DNA from: Aquatica leii
Taxonomy: Eukaryota > Arthropoda > Insecta > Coleoptera > Lampyridae
Reading direction: 5' to 3'
Length of the DNA: 64,000 nt
Assembly: GCA_035610365.1 (NCBI GenBank)
Contig: CM069436.1
Location: 37,393,117-37,457,116, forward strand
The position numbers were made by a program, and so were the translations under genes. Below are positions 44,019 through 57,027 of the stretch, piece after piece; position 1 is the stretch's first letter, and each line of letters opens with the position of its first letter. The notes beneath the pieces are model-generated. The model worked only from the letters and a program-made list of their open reading frames with translations. It did no database searches and was not told the origin of the DNA.

Positions 44019-46979
44019 ATTATTCTTAAAATGGTTTTTCTATCTCTTAAAAGATATAAACTCAATTTTTTTTTAAACAACTGTGTTATCGTAAGGACAC
44101 ATCTCAACCTTTTTAAATCTGTTCTGAATCAAGATTCGAGTTGCTTCTTTCCAAACCTCTTTATCAATCGTGCAAAAAAAATTTAATTATTTTATATCTT
44201 AGGTTACATCTTTGCTATTTAACCAGTTTTACATCTCAACTAGCCTTCAGTGATTTAGAGACAACAATATAAACCGGCTGCAAGATATAACTTAAGATAA
44301 GTGGCAATTTTAGAATAAAAATTCCTTCTGTCATAATATTTTTATCAAGTCCATGACAACATGAGTAGAATAAAAACAATTAAAGAAATTGTTTTTTTGC
44401 TTGCAGCGCTGCAGGCGCTTAACACCGACTTACACAAAAACTGGTTTCAACGAGATTTCAAATAGGGTTCAGGGTTTTTAAGAATGTCTAACTAACTCTA
44501 AGATAGTAGTTTTGATCAATTTAAAATATTCATAAACAATGAATGGGACTTGGCATTTGCTTCTGGCGATTTTAACATTCTGCGGTTTTTTATTGATAAC
44601 CGGTGTTTGCGTCTAAAGTTAAAGAACAGGTCTTTGCCCGATGTTCTATTCTTAATTTTCGTTTCGCAACCATTTTTTTAAAGAAATTTTCCGATTTTTT
44701 CTAAAGCTTTCCGTCTTAATAAGCTAAAACCTTATTTCTCTATACCCTTAATGGTGCCTGCAATAATTTGTTTTTGCACTAATAGAGTGGCAGTCGGTGT
44801 CGCGACAAAAGGACACGGATATTAAGACGCATGAAATTAGAACGCATGTAAAATTGGACGCATAGTTACTTCCCAACTAGCATTTTTGATGATTGCGACG
44901 TGACAGCCACAGTCGTAGGAACTATAAAGTGGCGTGCCACTAGTCACTACCACGTTACAGGAACAGTTTTATACTGTGTGTTACAAGCTTTTCGGTTTTA
45001 CGAACCTTGCACGGCCAAACTCGCAATAGTCGGAGATGGGGAGGTCCACAATATATATATAACAGATGTTTCAGGGCGCCAGAGCTTATCCAAAATGATA
45101 CTTCCGTTCGCTCACAACAGAATGGTTCAGAACTTGTAACAACTCGAGGATTCGTAATCCCTCTACTCAGTTGTTCGCGTAGCCCAAATTGGTTCGTAGG
45201 GAACAATAAGCACAAGAGAAAGAATTAACAAATTTAATAGCTTTTAGTTTATAACTAACATTTATCACAGTTTCATTTATAATAATCAAAAGTCGTTATA
45301 CATCGAAGTTGGGGATACTAGAGACTAGAAGAGTTCACGATACTCATTAACAACGGTATTAACCTTTGATTTTGTAACAAGTCAATTGAGAGAATTATAG
45401 AAAAGATTTAATACTTCGATGCCTACAACATCGGCAACCCACCACACACAATTACAATAATTCGAAATAAATGTCCTTCATCTACATACAGTACACGAGA
45501 CAGTAATTTCACTGATCGTACATACCCTATTAGTAGCTACACGTTATATGTATTCACGAACGTTAAGTTTGAATACAACAGTTTGTGAGTAATTGTTCGT
45601 GACAACGATATACCTAAGATAAATTCAAATAACTCACCCGAATCTCAGCATCCACTAGACCGAAGAAAAACGTTTTTCCTCTTCCGTGGCCTGTAATAAA
45701 CATTAAGCACGAATCGTGTCACCACCCCCAACTCACAACGGATAGTTCGGCTAAAATAATTCATATTAAATAATTCATGAAATCTATATCACCAAAAAAA
45801 AACGTGCATCGACTACTGTATATAGTGAAACCAAACAGGTGGCTGATAATATAATTAACGTCGGCCCTGGGTATCCAACAATCTTCTGTATAACAAAGCA
45901 GATATGTAGTGACGTCTAACAGGTGGCTGATACCCCGTCGTGTCTTCCACGTGTAGCAATATTTGCCCCGGGAAGAATTAGCAAGACCCCATTTCGTGGC
46001 GTGGAAAACGCCTTCCGCCAGCGCACGTGTGCGGTAACGTGATGACTTAAGTAGAAGTATTTTCCAATATCCTCTTATCGAGAACGTAAAATGTTCGAAA
46101 TGGAAGAAAGAAAAATGGCTGTTAAAATGAAGAAAGAATTACGAACGAATTTTTAATAAATGACGGCAATAGCTTACCCTGTAACGCTTCAAATATTCTA
46201 GATAATTAATCTAATTATAATTGGATTTCCATTTTTTCTTTATGGTATCGGATATACATAATATTCAACACGTACAGACCATTTTATGCCATTTACCGTA
46301 TGACGATTTTCCGTCAAATGACAACCAACGAGAAAGCGATCGGTAGAGGGCGTCAAACCCGAATCTAATTTCAAGTCGAAATACATAGGCGTACGTAAAG
46401 AGAATTTCGTCCGTAACACGTGGCTACCACCAAAATGGGGAACAAATATTGGGTGGTCGTTACGTGATTACAACCATTTTATCACTCATAAAATAACATT
46501 ACATCCAGGTAAAATCCACGTCGTTGCCAAGTGGCGGCGTGGTGATCATTAGTGGCCCTGAGCATTTCAGAAACTGCTTTAATTTATTTATATCTCTGTC
46601 CCATTTTCAAATGTTGTTTACTTTCTCACCTACATCCCTTCTTTATTTTACAAATGGACAACAAGGTTTACTTCGATCAAACTGTTTTAAGTTTCTATGA
46701 ACTGCATGTTTATTATTGAATTTGTACAACATTTGCTAACAGCAAAATTGCAACAAATGCAAGTTTACTGTTAAATGTAGAGGTTACAGTTTAAAATATA
46801 ACCATGCGCCAACAAAATTGTCATTTTTTTTAGAAAAACAAAATTAAAAAGTCCTAAATATAAAATAAAATTTAAATAACTATACAATCTAAAACACATT
46901 TTATTAGTATTTACATTATAAATTTAATAATAATTCATTAATTTCTTACATTCAATGTGTTGTTACTTATAAATTTCAT
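44019..46979. other. Gene-free stretch, comparatively GC-rich in part
   Basis: No supported gene. The part 44750-46600 is less AT-rich than its surroundings, and three overlapping frames at 44900-45228 lack family features. Two copies of AACAGGTGGCTGAT lie at about 45835 and 45927. ACGCAT recurs at about 17-bp spacing at about 44828-44862. Confidence 0.3.
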
Positions 46980-47029
46980 ATATGTAGAATAATTGGCAAA
47001 TTTTTGTTAATGGCGACATAGAGATTGTT

Positions 47030-48075
47030 CATAAATATGGCTACTTATAGTAACTGTTAAGTGGCAAAAACTAAGGATAGCCACTTTAGAGTTACTTCCA
47101 CTCAATAAGTGGCCAAGAGAACTAAGAAACATCCAATCAAATTTCAGAACACTTAAAAGTGATTTTTAAAAGTGGCAGCATTGGTGGCGACCACGTGAAT
47201 TTTGTTGAACGGCCACTCAATAAAATTTACGTGCTTTCACGTTCATCTTCATAATGAAATTGGATACATAACCTAACTAATTTATATTTTATTATCAACT
47301 TCATTTTATAACGTATAATTACAATCAATTATTTTGAACACTCTTAATAATATTGTTATTCAGCTTATACATTTGTAATTGTTCTAAATCATTTTCACAT
47401 TATAGATTATATGTGTTATTAAATGTCAAATTCCTAATAACTAACTTCACTTTACGGATTAAACTTTTGTTGTCTTTCTGGAAAGCAATTCTAGGTTAGA
47501 CAGATTTAAATACTAGCAGTGTATTTTTATTTATACCGAGCCGATTTGCATTGTAGAAAATAGGCCACTATTTAGTTACAGTAACTTAAAAGTAGATATC
47601 AGAAGTAAATGTCACTATTTAGTGGCTTTAATCTAAAATCTCTCGTGAAAATCACTTATGGAAGTGGCTAAAACGTTACAACAACGACAACATACCACTC
47701 TAGAGTGCACCTACATTTTAGGTATATTTTAAGTTTCCAAAACGTGACCAAAACTGTAATAGCCATTTTGAAGGTGTTATTACTTTAAAGAAAGATTTTA
47801 GTGATTCGATTTAGTGGTCGCCACTTTAATTTGCCAGTAAGTAAAAAAAAACTTATAAGTGATTTTACTTAGTGAAAATAACGTTGGAAAAACTTTACTT
47901 TTCACCACAAAGCTACAGAACTACAAAGTGGTTAAGAAAGGATGTATCCACGTAATTTCCACTATAAATCAATAGAATAAAGTTATAATTACTATGAAGT
48001 TGCATATAAAGTGTTAAATACGTAATAATCACTAAACTGAAGTGGCAGTATAAGTTATTCTCACTTTGATGCTAC
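47030..48075. repeat. Cluster of AGTGGC/GCCACT motifs
   Basis: AGTGGC, GCCACT or one-base variants occur roughly 20 times in 1 kb, in both orientations, often as partners of short hairpins (for example CCACTCAATAAGTGG near 47098-47112). GGTGGCGACCAC at 47183-47194 has its inverse at 47814-47825. This looks like a decayed element built from short inverted subrepeats. Family unknown. Confidence 0.4.
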
Positions 48076-51000
48076 TTGGGTTTCTTTGACATTTCATCTA
48101 AGCTTAAGCAGTTAAAATACTGGCCTGTTTAAAAGTTTCTGTGGTTGTAGCGATTATTGTCTTGTTATTAATATTTTTTTACTTTTTAACTTTTTATGTT
48201 TTTAAGTTTTTAATTTAATCCTTTTCATTATTTTTTTTTCATTGTTTAATATTTAAATTTGGTAACAAACTCAGACTTTATATTTGGAATTAGAAATTGT
48301 GCGCAATTCCTCGCAAATATTTTAGTAGTGGTCTGTTGCCGTACTCGGAAACAATTGTTTTGATTCTTTTTGCAGTGTCTTTATACACTTTTTTGTGCGG
48401 CGTCAATTGTTTAGCAATGTATTACTCTATTTATTGTAATAAAATGGTTTGCCTCCTGGTAATGTTTATAGTTATCAATTTATCAAATTAATGATCCCTT
48501 CTTTTAGGAGATGAGACAGAAGCAACTACTTCAGTTTTTTGCGACGTTTCGTGTTGTAGATGAACACTTCTCAGGCTCGCTTCTTTATTGTATGAGACAA
48601 ACATTTTTAATTATTTTTTATCAACATAAAAACAAAAATGTATAATTACGTAACTACATAACATCAATAAACTTTAGAAATTTAAATACAATTTGAACGA
48701 ACTAACACTGTTATATTATAAAATTATGAAATTCAATGAAACATTTTTTTTTTATTTTAGTAACTAACCAATAACATTAATTATAAAATAAAGCATAACA
48801 AACTTAAAAAAGTACTTAGCACTAAATCAAAAAAATTTAGATATGAATAACATCAAGTAATTTTTTGTATGCTGCAATAATGCCTTCCTCTAGGATCTTT
48901 ACTGTATCGTGCTTGTAATCCTACGTCTTGAATATTTCACTCGCGTACTTTCAATATTTACTATAATCGTTGTTGGTCGCAATTCTGGTTTTAACCTTTT
49001 ATAGTTGTTGAAATAAACGTACATATATACGTTTCTTTTACGTTACTGTATTGTATTTCAGGAATTGTATATAATTGACCAAATAACCGCGGAGCTGATT
49101 TAAATGTATCACAGTGCTTCATAAATGTCAAATTTATTTCTGTCAAAAATAACAAAGTTCACCACAAGTGGTCTGCTATAGGTAATTGTCCTAATGCAGA
49201 GCAAGAAATATTTTCGGATATATTAACCAAGTTAAAGGGTTTGTTTGATGTTTTTGGATATTTGTTTTATTTAATTGGCAGCTGTCCTTGCTTCTAACTT
49301 TGAAACATCAGCAATATGGTTATGGATAGAATTTTTCACGAGCTCGCTTTCCAATGTATGTATCTTTCAAGACATTTGCTTTTGTTGTAATGGGCCCAAT
49401 CCAAATAATTTTTTCGCTGACTACGCGTTCTTTTTTGTCAATGAAACCATTTTACATTAACATATCGTTGCTTTTTTGACTTCAAAAATTGCATCGCCAT
49501 CTTTACAGAGCAAAGAATCTTGCGACTTTGTTAAGCTAATGTAATTGAGAGTATTATATACCTAAGAAGATAATTGTTTTTGATAATATTACTTGTAGTA
49601 AATCCTTACAAAAATAAATTAAAAGAAGTGTGAAGCTAAGTAATTATTAAACTTATTTTGTTCTAAACGCTTTAGACAATCATTTAGTCATTATAATCTC
49701 ACAGGAAAACTGGATTTATTCTAATATTATAACAATAATAAAAATATCAATTTTCAATAACTACTTACGAACCCACTTGTTCACTTTACACAAATAGTTT
49801 ATGTTAAAATCTTCATTGTGGATTTTCCACACATTTCACGGTTGTCAAATTACTTCAAATCGGTTAGTCAATATTGATGTAAGCAACTATCATATATGCA
49901 TTTTTTTTAAACACATTTTTGGTAGTCGGGAAAATAGAAAACGCAACTGCCCATGGCAAGCACTTACTTCCAACTAACTTTAACTGATAATAAAAAAAAC
50001 GACAAAATTGTTTAATCTGTTCACAGTTTGTTTTTTAATATTTTTAATTTTTTGTACGAGAAATGTTTAACAAATACTTTAATTGTGTTCTTAAAACTAT
50101 TGTTAAGCTTGTAGATTAGATCCTTTTAAGACTAATCCTTCAATTCAAATAAAGTCAAATGAAAATGTTTTATCTGTCAAGAATAACGTTCTATTTTTTT
50201 ACTATTAAAAGAAATTTAATTAGTTTGTATGCTTATTTCGGTTAAATTTTGCAAGCTAAATTAGAACCATCTTCTCTTACTTTACGGAGTTGAATTTTTA
50301 CATGTTAGATAAGTTTCTGTGAGATTGTATTTTTATGCTAAGCATGACTTGAATCGACATCCATAATAATTTTAGATAAAGGAAGAACCACTTTTTCTTA
50401 TCTTTTAGAGCTGAATTTTTGAATGTTGATTCAATTCCGATCACAATGCATTTTTAATCTAACGAAAATTAAAAATTAAAAAATAAATTATTATTAAAAA
50501 AACATTTTTTAAAACAAGCTTTTATTTAAATGCTCTAAAAAGAAAAAAATTACCTTTAAATTATATCAAACTCATAAATTTATTACATTATACAAAAAAT
50601 ATAAACAACAATACAATATAAAACTTAATCTTGACACAAGGAATTTTAAGAAAATGTGTAAGTATTTTATAAAATAAATTTACATTCATTATATAAATTG
50701 TATAATCGGTTTGATTTATTTTCTTAATTTAGAGGATTTAAGTAAAAACTCGTTTTTTAAAAATACTTTTTCGTCATTCATTTTTTACACTAACATTAAT
50801 TGTCAAAAGATGTGACAAAATACCACTATGTTTTGAGGTAGTTTTTAATTTATTAGTTTAGATATAGAAAAACAATGTATTAAAACTTGTTATAAGTACT
50901 GTATATAGGCATTTTTGCGGGTTATATAGATAAAGTAAGGTTAACAGGTATGTAATTATTATCATTAAAATAACGTAGTAACTTGATTAAATATTTTAAA

Positions 51001-52660
51001 ATATTCGTTTATTATGAAAAAAAGTGCAATCAAAAGTTTTCCTATTGTTATATATTCTAATTAATTTGATTAAAAAACATAGTTTACTTTATTTTACAAT
51101 AATCAAATCTGTACACATTTTAAATACAAAAAATCGTATTTTAACTGATTGTGTAGCAATTTAATTTATACAATATTTAGTTATGCAAATTTTTTATATA
51201 ACACTTGTGTTTTCTTCTTTTATTACACGCATAAAACTGAGTTTTTAAATATTCTATTTGAAGAAAATATTTACATTAATTACTCATATTTTTCCAAAAT
51301 TATAATAATGATTATAATTATCACGTAGTATTCCTGTACGTGAATAGTCGACGGTATCATATTTTCTACTACTGTAGTAAAATAGTAAAATAGACGAAAT
51401 AAAATTTTTTTTTAAAATTTTATTGAAGAAATTAATTGACGATAAATATATTAATTTATATTCATATATTGTTTCTGTGTTTTTAGTTAGTTATCTACCA
51501 AACAAAAAAGGTGAGTTAGAAATTCTAATTTAAAAAAATATGTTACTGTTATTGTTTATTCTTTAGTATTTTTTAAAAATAAATATTTCTTGTTTAAAAT
51601 TTTAACTTCAATAAAATAAATATAAAAATTATTGTTTTTAGTAAGTTTCAAAAATGAATTTCTGCGTATTTAAAAGTATGCAATGTTAAATTAAATTGTC
51701 CTCTTTTTTGTCAGCATTTTTGGTTGATTTATTATCAACAAATTTTAAAAAACTAATTGATCAGTTGATTAGTACACAAAACCGATAGCATCCAACATTA
51801 ATATAATCAAATATAAGAAAAACAAAATCATTAGTTTAAGTAGTCCACAATTTCACACAAAAAGCCTAAACACCTTATAAAATAACAATTATCTTAAGAA
51901 TTTAATAAATAAAATATTATTGTATACGAACAACACTAATAACATGCCATCACCATCGACGCAAACTACTTCTACACATACGGTGGTAAAATGGTTAAAT
52001 TGAACTTTAACATGCTTTGTTTGTTGGTTTTATATAATCGATATAATTAAAACTTGGACACAAACACAAAATGGTGTTATATTTGCAATATTTACAATTA
52101 CAATTGAATTTTATTTTATACAAATAGGAGAAAGTCTTAGTATTTTTCACTCTCATGCGGCGCTGCATTATCGTTCGTTATACTATGCTCCACTTTTGAC
52201 GCTAGTTACATAAACTACTATTTACGTGAAATTATGTATTCTTTGTAACCTAATAAACGTTTAATTTATGATTTATTTCATTTGTTATTAATTTGCATAA
52301 TTATATAATTATAATAAATAACATTAAATATTTATATGAGAGAAAATATTAATTATGAAGTATGAAATTATTTTATTTATTTTTTATAGAAAGCATTATT
52401 TTAAATTGTGAATTATTTAAAAAAAAATTTAAATTTAAATACTAAAGAAAACGCTGTAATTTTTTTTATATTGGAAAATTAAAAAAATTTCAAATCCATA
52501 GTATCTAAAAACTAGTCGAGTTTTCTGGTTATGTTTCGCCAACTTTATCAGGATAATCTCAACCGCAAACTTAAAATTTTTACCCAAACATACCAGTAAT
52601 TAACATAAAATAATAGTAAAAAACTAAGACATTTACCCTATTCGGCACAAACATAACCCG
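48076..52660. other. Gene-free AT-rich stretch
   Basis: Only the hammerhead-like motif at 48542-48577 stands out. Frames at 48297-48491 (hydrophobic) and 49275-49460 show no family features. Confidence 0.3.
48542..48577 (-). ncRNA. Hammerhead-like motif, orphan
   Basis: Minus strand CCUGAGAA, stem II GTGTT/AACAC (5 perfect pairs, CATCTAC loop), GAAAC, GUC. One core position deviates (G of NGA is A). Stem I closes by only two or three pairs. No PLE coding sequence was recognised nearby. Confidence 0.45.
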
Positions 52661-52667
52661 CACATAA

Positions 52668-52708
52668 GATGAAGTGCTTCATCATAAAAATCGATTTTAT
52701 AACTGGTG
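52668..52708 (+). repeat. 41-bp exact repeat, copy 1
   Basis: Identical over 41 bp to 54837-54877. It contains the near-palindrome GATGAAGTGCTTCATC and ATAAAAATCGATTTTATAA. Part of it (TGATGAAGTGCT) also occurs in the PLE tail at 966-976, so it may be the relic of a PLE terminal repeat. Confidence 0.55.
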
Positions 52709-53001
52709 AAAATTAAAACGAACATGGGGTTTTGTGCGTATCGTTTTTTCAAGCTTCTCAGACATCTCCGTTAAATGTCGTTAAACTCGCCGAAAAGTGC
52801 ATATTGCAGCGTCGCGCTTTAAAAAGTACTCGGCGGCATTTGACTGTAGACAACATTTTTTAATTGACGAAGCGGACAAATGCTATGTTTCAGGTTTAGA
52901 CGTTTCTCAGTCTCACCCCTAAACAGTTACACGTACTCTTGAACCCTTCCTTTTTTATGCTTTCCATTGCGGTACGTGTTTGATGTCGGTCTCATGGCAA
53001 T

Positions 53002-53484
53002 ATTTAAGCTTAGATTGAGTTTACCATCTATTTAAGGCTACAACCCAACCAAGAAAAAATCCGACCCGCCACCGGAAGATAGTCCTACAAAATTGACATA
53101 TTTCTGCAGCTGGGTCTCTACTGTTTTCTTCATCTTAGTAATCTTGACTTAAAAAAAATTTTGACTATCGACTTTCTTGCATTTCGTTACTTACATGGAG
53201 ATTTGCTTTCTGAATAACGAACAACCTTTAAATAAGTGTTAAAACAATATAGAAGCAAATATTGGCAATTGATTTCAAACCAATGTATCACTGACACGTA
53301 CATAAATCGTAATAATATTTAGCCTTAGATAGAGTTTACTACTTAGTTAGGCTTGCAATACCAAGTAACCCAAATAGAAAGAGACCTGACAGAATTATGC
53401 AGCTAGGTCCTTCCGTTTTCTTCGTCTTGGTTTTTATTAAAAAACTTTCATTGACCATCAACTTTCTGGCATTTTATAAATTTG
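53002..53484. repeat. Diverged tandem duplication, about 315-bp period
   Basis: 53002-53195 and 53316-53484 share a collinear series of words: TTAGATTGAGTTTAC/TTAGATAGAGTTTAC, GCAGCTGGGTC/GCAGCTAGGTC, TTTTCTTCATCTT/TTTTCTTCGTCTT, CATCAACTTTCT/TATCGACTTTCT. Substantially diverged, non-coding. Confidence 0.5.
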
Positions 53485-54836
53485 TAAAATAACAATAATC
53501 CGTTGTTTTAGAAAAATCGGTTGCCTAAAAATTTTTTTGGTATTTATGCGACCCATCTTATATCGTACAAACTAGTAAAAACATTAAAATGTGCCAATCA
53601 TTTTTTTAATTTAATGTCAGTCTTATTTTCGTTAGTCGTTTTAATTTCAATTCAAAAATGTCTGTTTGTCGAAAAGCATTTTTTTATTATATACAAAGTA
53701 GGTTAAAAATAATGATTGAAACTATCCAACCCTAAAATTTTGATTAAATTGAAGGTCATTTATACTAAAAATATCGGAACAAATAAAAAATAAATTTAAG
53801 TCATACACTGTCGTAGTGTTGAAAACGTACGTTCATTGAAGACTATAAAATTTCACTTTTAATCCCCAACGGCGTCATGTTGTATAACTATAAAAATTTA
53901 TACCCTAAAAAAATTTAAAAAGCAGTCGACAAACAGGCATTCGTAAATTTTCATCAATCATCGTATAATCCAATTTGGAATTAGTTTAGTAATTTGTCAC
54001 TGTATGCAGGTGTGTGATATCAACGAAAATATAAACTAAAAATAAATTTTATTCAATAAGTGATTTAAATTAAAAAAAATAATTGTTTTATTTACACTCA
54101 ACCATTAAATGTCTCAAAATATATATTTAATGCGTTTGTCTCATATATACAAGTCCCAAAATCGTTTTATGTAATAGTACTCTTACTTAAATCTTCCACA
54201 TAAAATAAATTTTTAAATTCTACTAAAATGCACCTGATTCCAATGCAAATTTAAAAATCTTTAGCAAGTAAATTAATCAAATCGAATTTCACTTAATCTA
54301 CAAACAAATCCAAATCTTATGAACACTCTCTTCCAAATACTTAAGTAAGTTACTAATCAAGCAATAAAAAACCATGTTGAGTAATTGTAATTTTACTACA
54401 GCTTCCCATAGTCCTTCAAAATGTAGCATAAGCAAATTGAATGTCACATTGCGAGTACAAATTGGTTTGGTTTGTTGCAAAACGTCACTGTATTAAAAAT
54501 GTTAAAAATCGGTCAGATATTTTTGCGCAGTTTCTAAAAACGTATATTTATACTCGACGCAATTAAAGAAACATCGTCTAAAGTGTTTTCACCTTGTAAC
54601 AATTTTTATTTTTCGCAACATTGCTAGGACTATTGTATATACCAGCCAAAACATAAAAATATTTTCCCAAAAACATTTAAAATTACAATTTTATTTTTCT
54701 ACATTATAATACACACAAAAAAACAATGCAACATTCTTCCAAAATGTAGCACAACTAAAAAAAATTAACTGCCACATTGCAAATACAATCATACATAGAC
54801 CTTAAACTAAACCCTTACTTGGTAACTACGAACACT

Positions 54837-54877
54837 GATGAAGTGCTTCATCATAAAAATCGATTTTATAACTGGTG
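54837..54877 (+). repeat. 41-bp exact repeat, copy 2
   Basis: Second copy, 2.17 kb from the first and in the same orientation. Here it is preceded by CACT, giving CTGATGA as in a hammerhead core, but no GAAAC follows. Confidence 0.55.
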
Positions 54878-56987
54878 CTTAGCCTCCACATTAAAAGTTT
54901 TGTTTAATACAGTGAGATCGAAATTATTCTCAAACCACGTGACCCTGAAGTATAGATAACGCAGTAAATATCCATTAAAACGTAAACAAACAGGTCCCGT
55001 GGCTTGCGAATAATCTCGATCACCTGTTATAAAAATATAACATTACATTATAAATCTTTTGGAAGAGTTCATATCTGTAGGTATCTCACAGTAAAATAAC
55101 AATTACGATTATGCATAAATTTATTATTTAAATAATCAAATTTACGTATTATGGGGAAATGTAAAAATATGTCTTCTTTGCCACCATTATTGAATAGAAT
55201 TCTTCTAAAATCATTTTTAAGAACTGAACGTAAACTTTAGTATTTATTCTTACTCGTTGTTCTTGTTAGAATATTTATTCTAAAACATTTGCGTCCTATG
55301 TACTTTATATAGTATATTTTCATTCTATAACAAGTGATAGAATAAATATTCTAACACTAGTCCATCAAAGTTATATACCTATGGATATCGAAACTGTCAA
55401 ATATAAATGCGATTTTGACGTACGTGGTTTATATTTAATCTATAGTTTAAAAATTTTTTAAAACAAAGCTTTCAATAATTATACAAACGGTATAATGTTA
55501 TAAGTGGAGAAAATATGGTCTGTTACTCTGTTGGTATGAAAATTTGATACTCATGATTTCTCACGTTTGCTTACGTTCGCCCGAGGAATTTTACGCTCGT
55601 ATCAAATTTTTATTCTAACTTTGTTACAGAATATACTATTTTATTTATCTCTATATTAAACAATGAATTTTGCAAGTTTTAAAAATTTAAAATTAAAGCT
55701 TAAAACTTGAAGGCTACCAAATTTTTCTCAATTACAAATGACTATTTTCAAATTTTTAATTTAATGACGCATTAATTCAACTTTGTAAAATGACCTAATT
55801 TTTTCATTGAATATCAAGATTATCTATAAAATTAGTTAATTAAAATTTAAATTATAAGGTATAGAAAAAACATTATTATAATTATGAATTAAGCAGCTTC
55901 ATAAAAAATATAGTTTTGTTTTATATAAAGATTCGTGCGTTGTTAGAATAAATATTATAATAATTAATCGTGTGTTTAGAAATGTCATTTGACAACAATA
56001 CGAAAACTTTTTATATTTTTTTTAATTATGTAATTTTTAATTTATTATTTTTAAGTTTATAAAGAAACAAATTTACATATAATACGCTAATAACTATTAT
56101 TACACCTATATTTAATATTTGTTAACCATTTTTTTAGTTTGTCTTTAATTTTTTAATTTAAGAGTTGTATGCAGTACAGCAATTTATTTATTCTAAGTAT
56201 TTTCAATAACTACGTTATTACCGAAGAACTTAAACCTCTACAGTATGTACTGCAAATATACAGTATGTACTGCAAATATACATACAAATTGCTTATTGAT
56301 ATTCTGATTAAACACAGTAAAAAAACAATTATTACGTTTTTAACTATCATAATAACAATTTTTTTATTATTCATACTGAATTTAATGATTTATTGTAAGT
56401 ACTACAGTAAATTAGCAAAATAATTATACAACAATTAGTATTAAAATATAAGATTCCCGTGGTTGAATGGTCCGGTAACCACGTAACTTCCAAATATTTC
56501 TTGTGACGTACAAAGTTTATAGTACGTATTTTAGAATAAAGATTACAGTTATGATTTTATTCGTACAAAATAATATATTGTGAAACTAGTATTACAATGA
56601 CAATAACAGTAATGCGAGTACGATTAATTTAACCAGTTGTGTAGTGGACAGTTACACAGTATACGAGCGTTACAGAAGAACTTGATAAAAATTGTGATAT
56701 ATATGTATAGCAGCAATATTTGACAAATAGTGCACGCCGCTTATTAGAATCATGGATAATGTTATCAGTCAGGCATTACCTGATAACATTGTCACTTTAT
56801 TAAAGAACGAGTCAAACGTATGCTATTACATAAAAAAACAATTTTTATAGTAATTATAATTTTGGTTTGTGTTATAAATTTTCTTCTCAGGTTGCATCTA
56901 TACAAAAACAATAATTGGAACGCTTAAATTACTTTTACAGCTCTTCACTGAAAAGAAGCATTAAAAAAAATTAAGTGTCTAAGAACC

Positions 56988-57027
56988 GGCTATGTTTCTT
57001 GCGACTGTGTGCGCACTTCTTCAGGTC
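56988..57027 (-). ncRNA. Hammerhead-like motif, orphan
   Basis: Minus strand CCUGAAGA, stem II TGCG/CGCA with an 8-nt loop, one extra A, GAAAC, AUA then GCC. All core bases are present, but the spacing around stem II is uneven and stem I closes poorly. No coding PLE sequence is seen nearby. Confidence 0.4.

Noticed and set aside
44900..45228. Three overlapping frames of 73-86 codons on both strands
   Set aside because: Openings arise from the lower AT content here; no family motif, start context or splice evidence favours any frame.
48297..48491. Hydrophobic 64-codon frame that could be read as a small membrane protein
   Set aside because: T-rich DNA gives hydrophobic codons automatically; no signal, partner or conservation evidence.
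52880..52930. CTGAGAAACGTC and CCTGAAACAT on the minus strand, hammerhead-like words
   Set aside because: No stem II sequence separates CUGA from GAAAC, so the fold is impossible.
56169..56423. 84-codon frame spanning the 20-bp direct duplication
   Set aside because: Low-complexity, hydrophobic and A/T-driven; the duplication lies inside without any coding signature.
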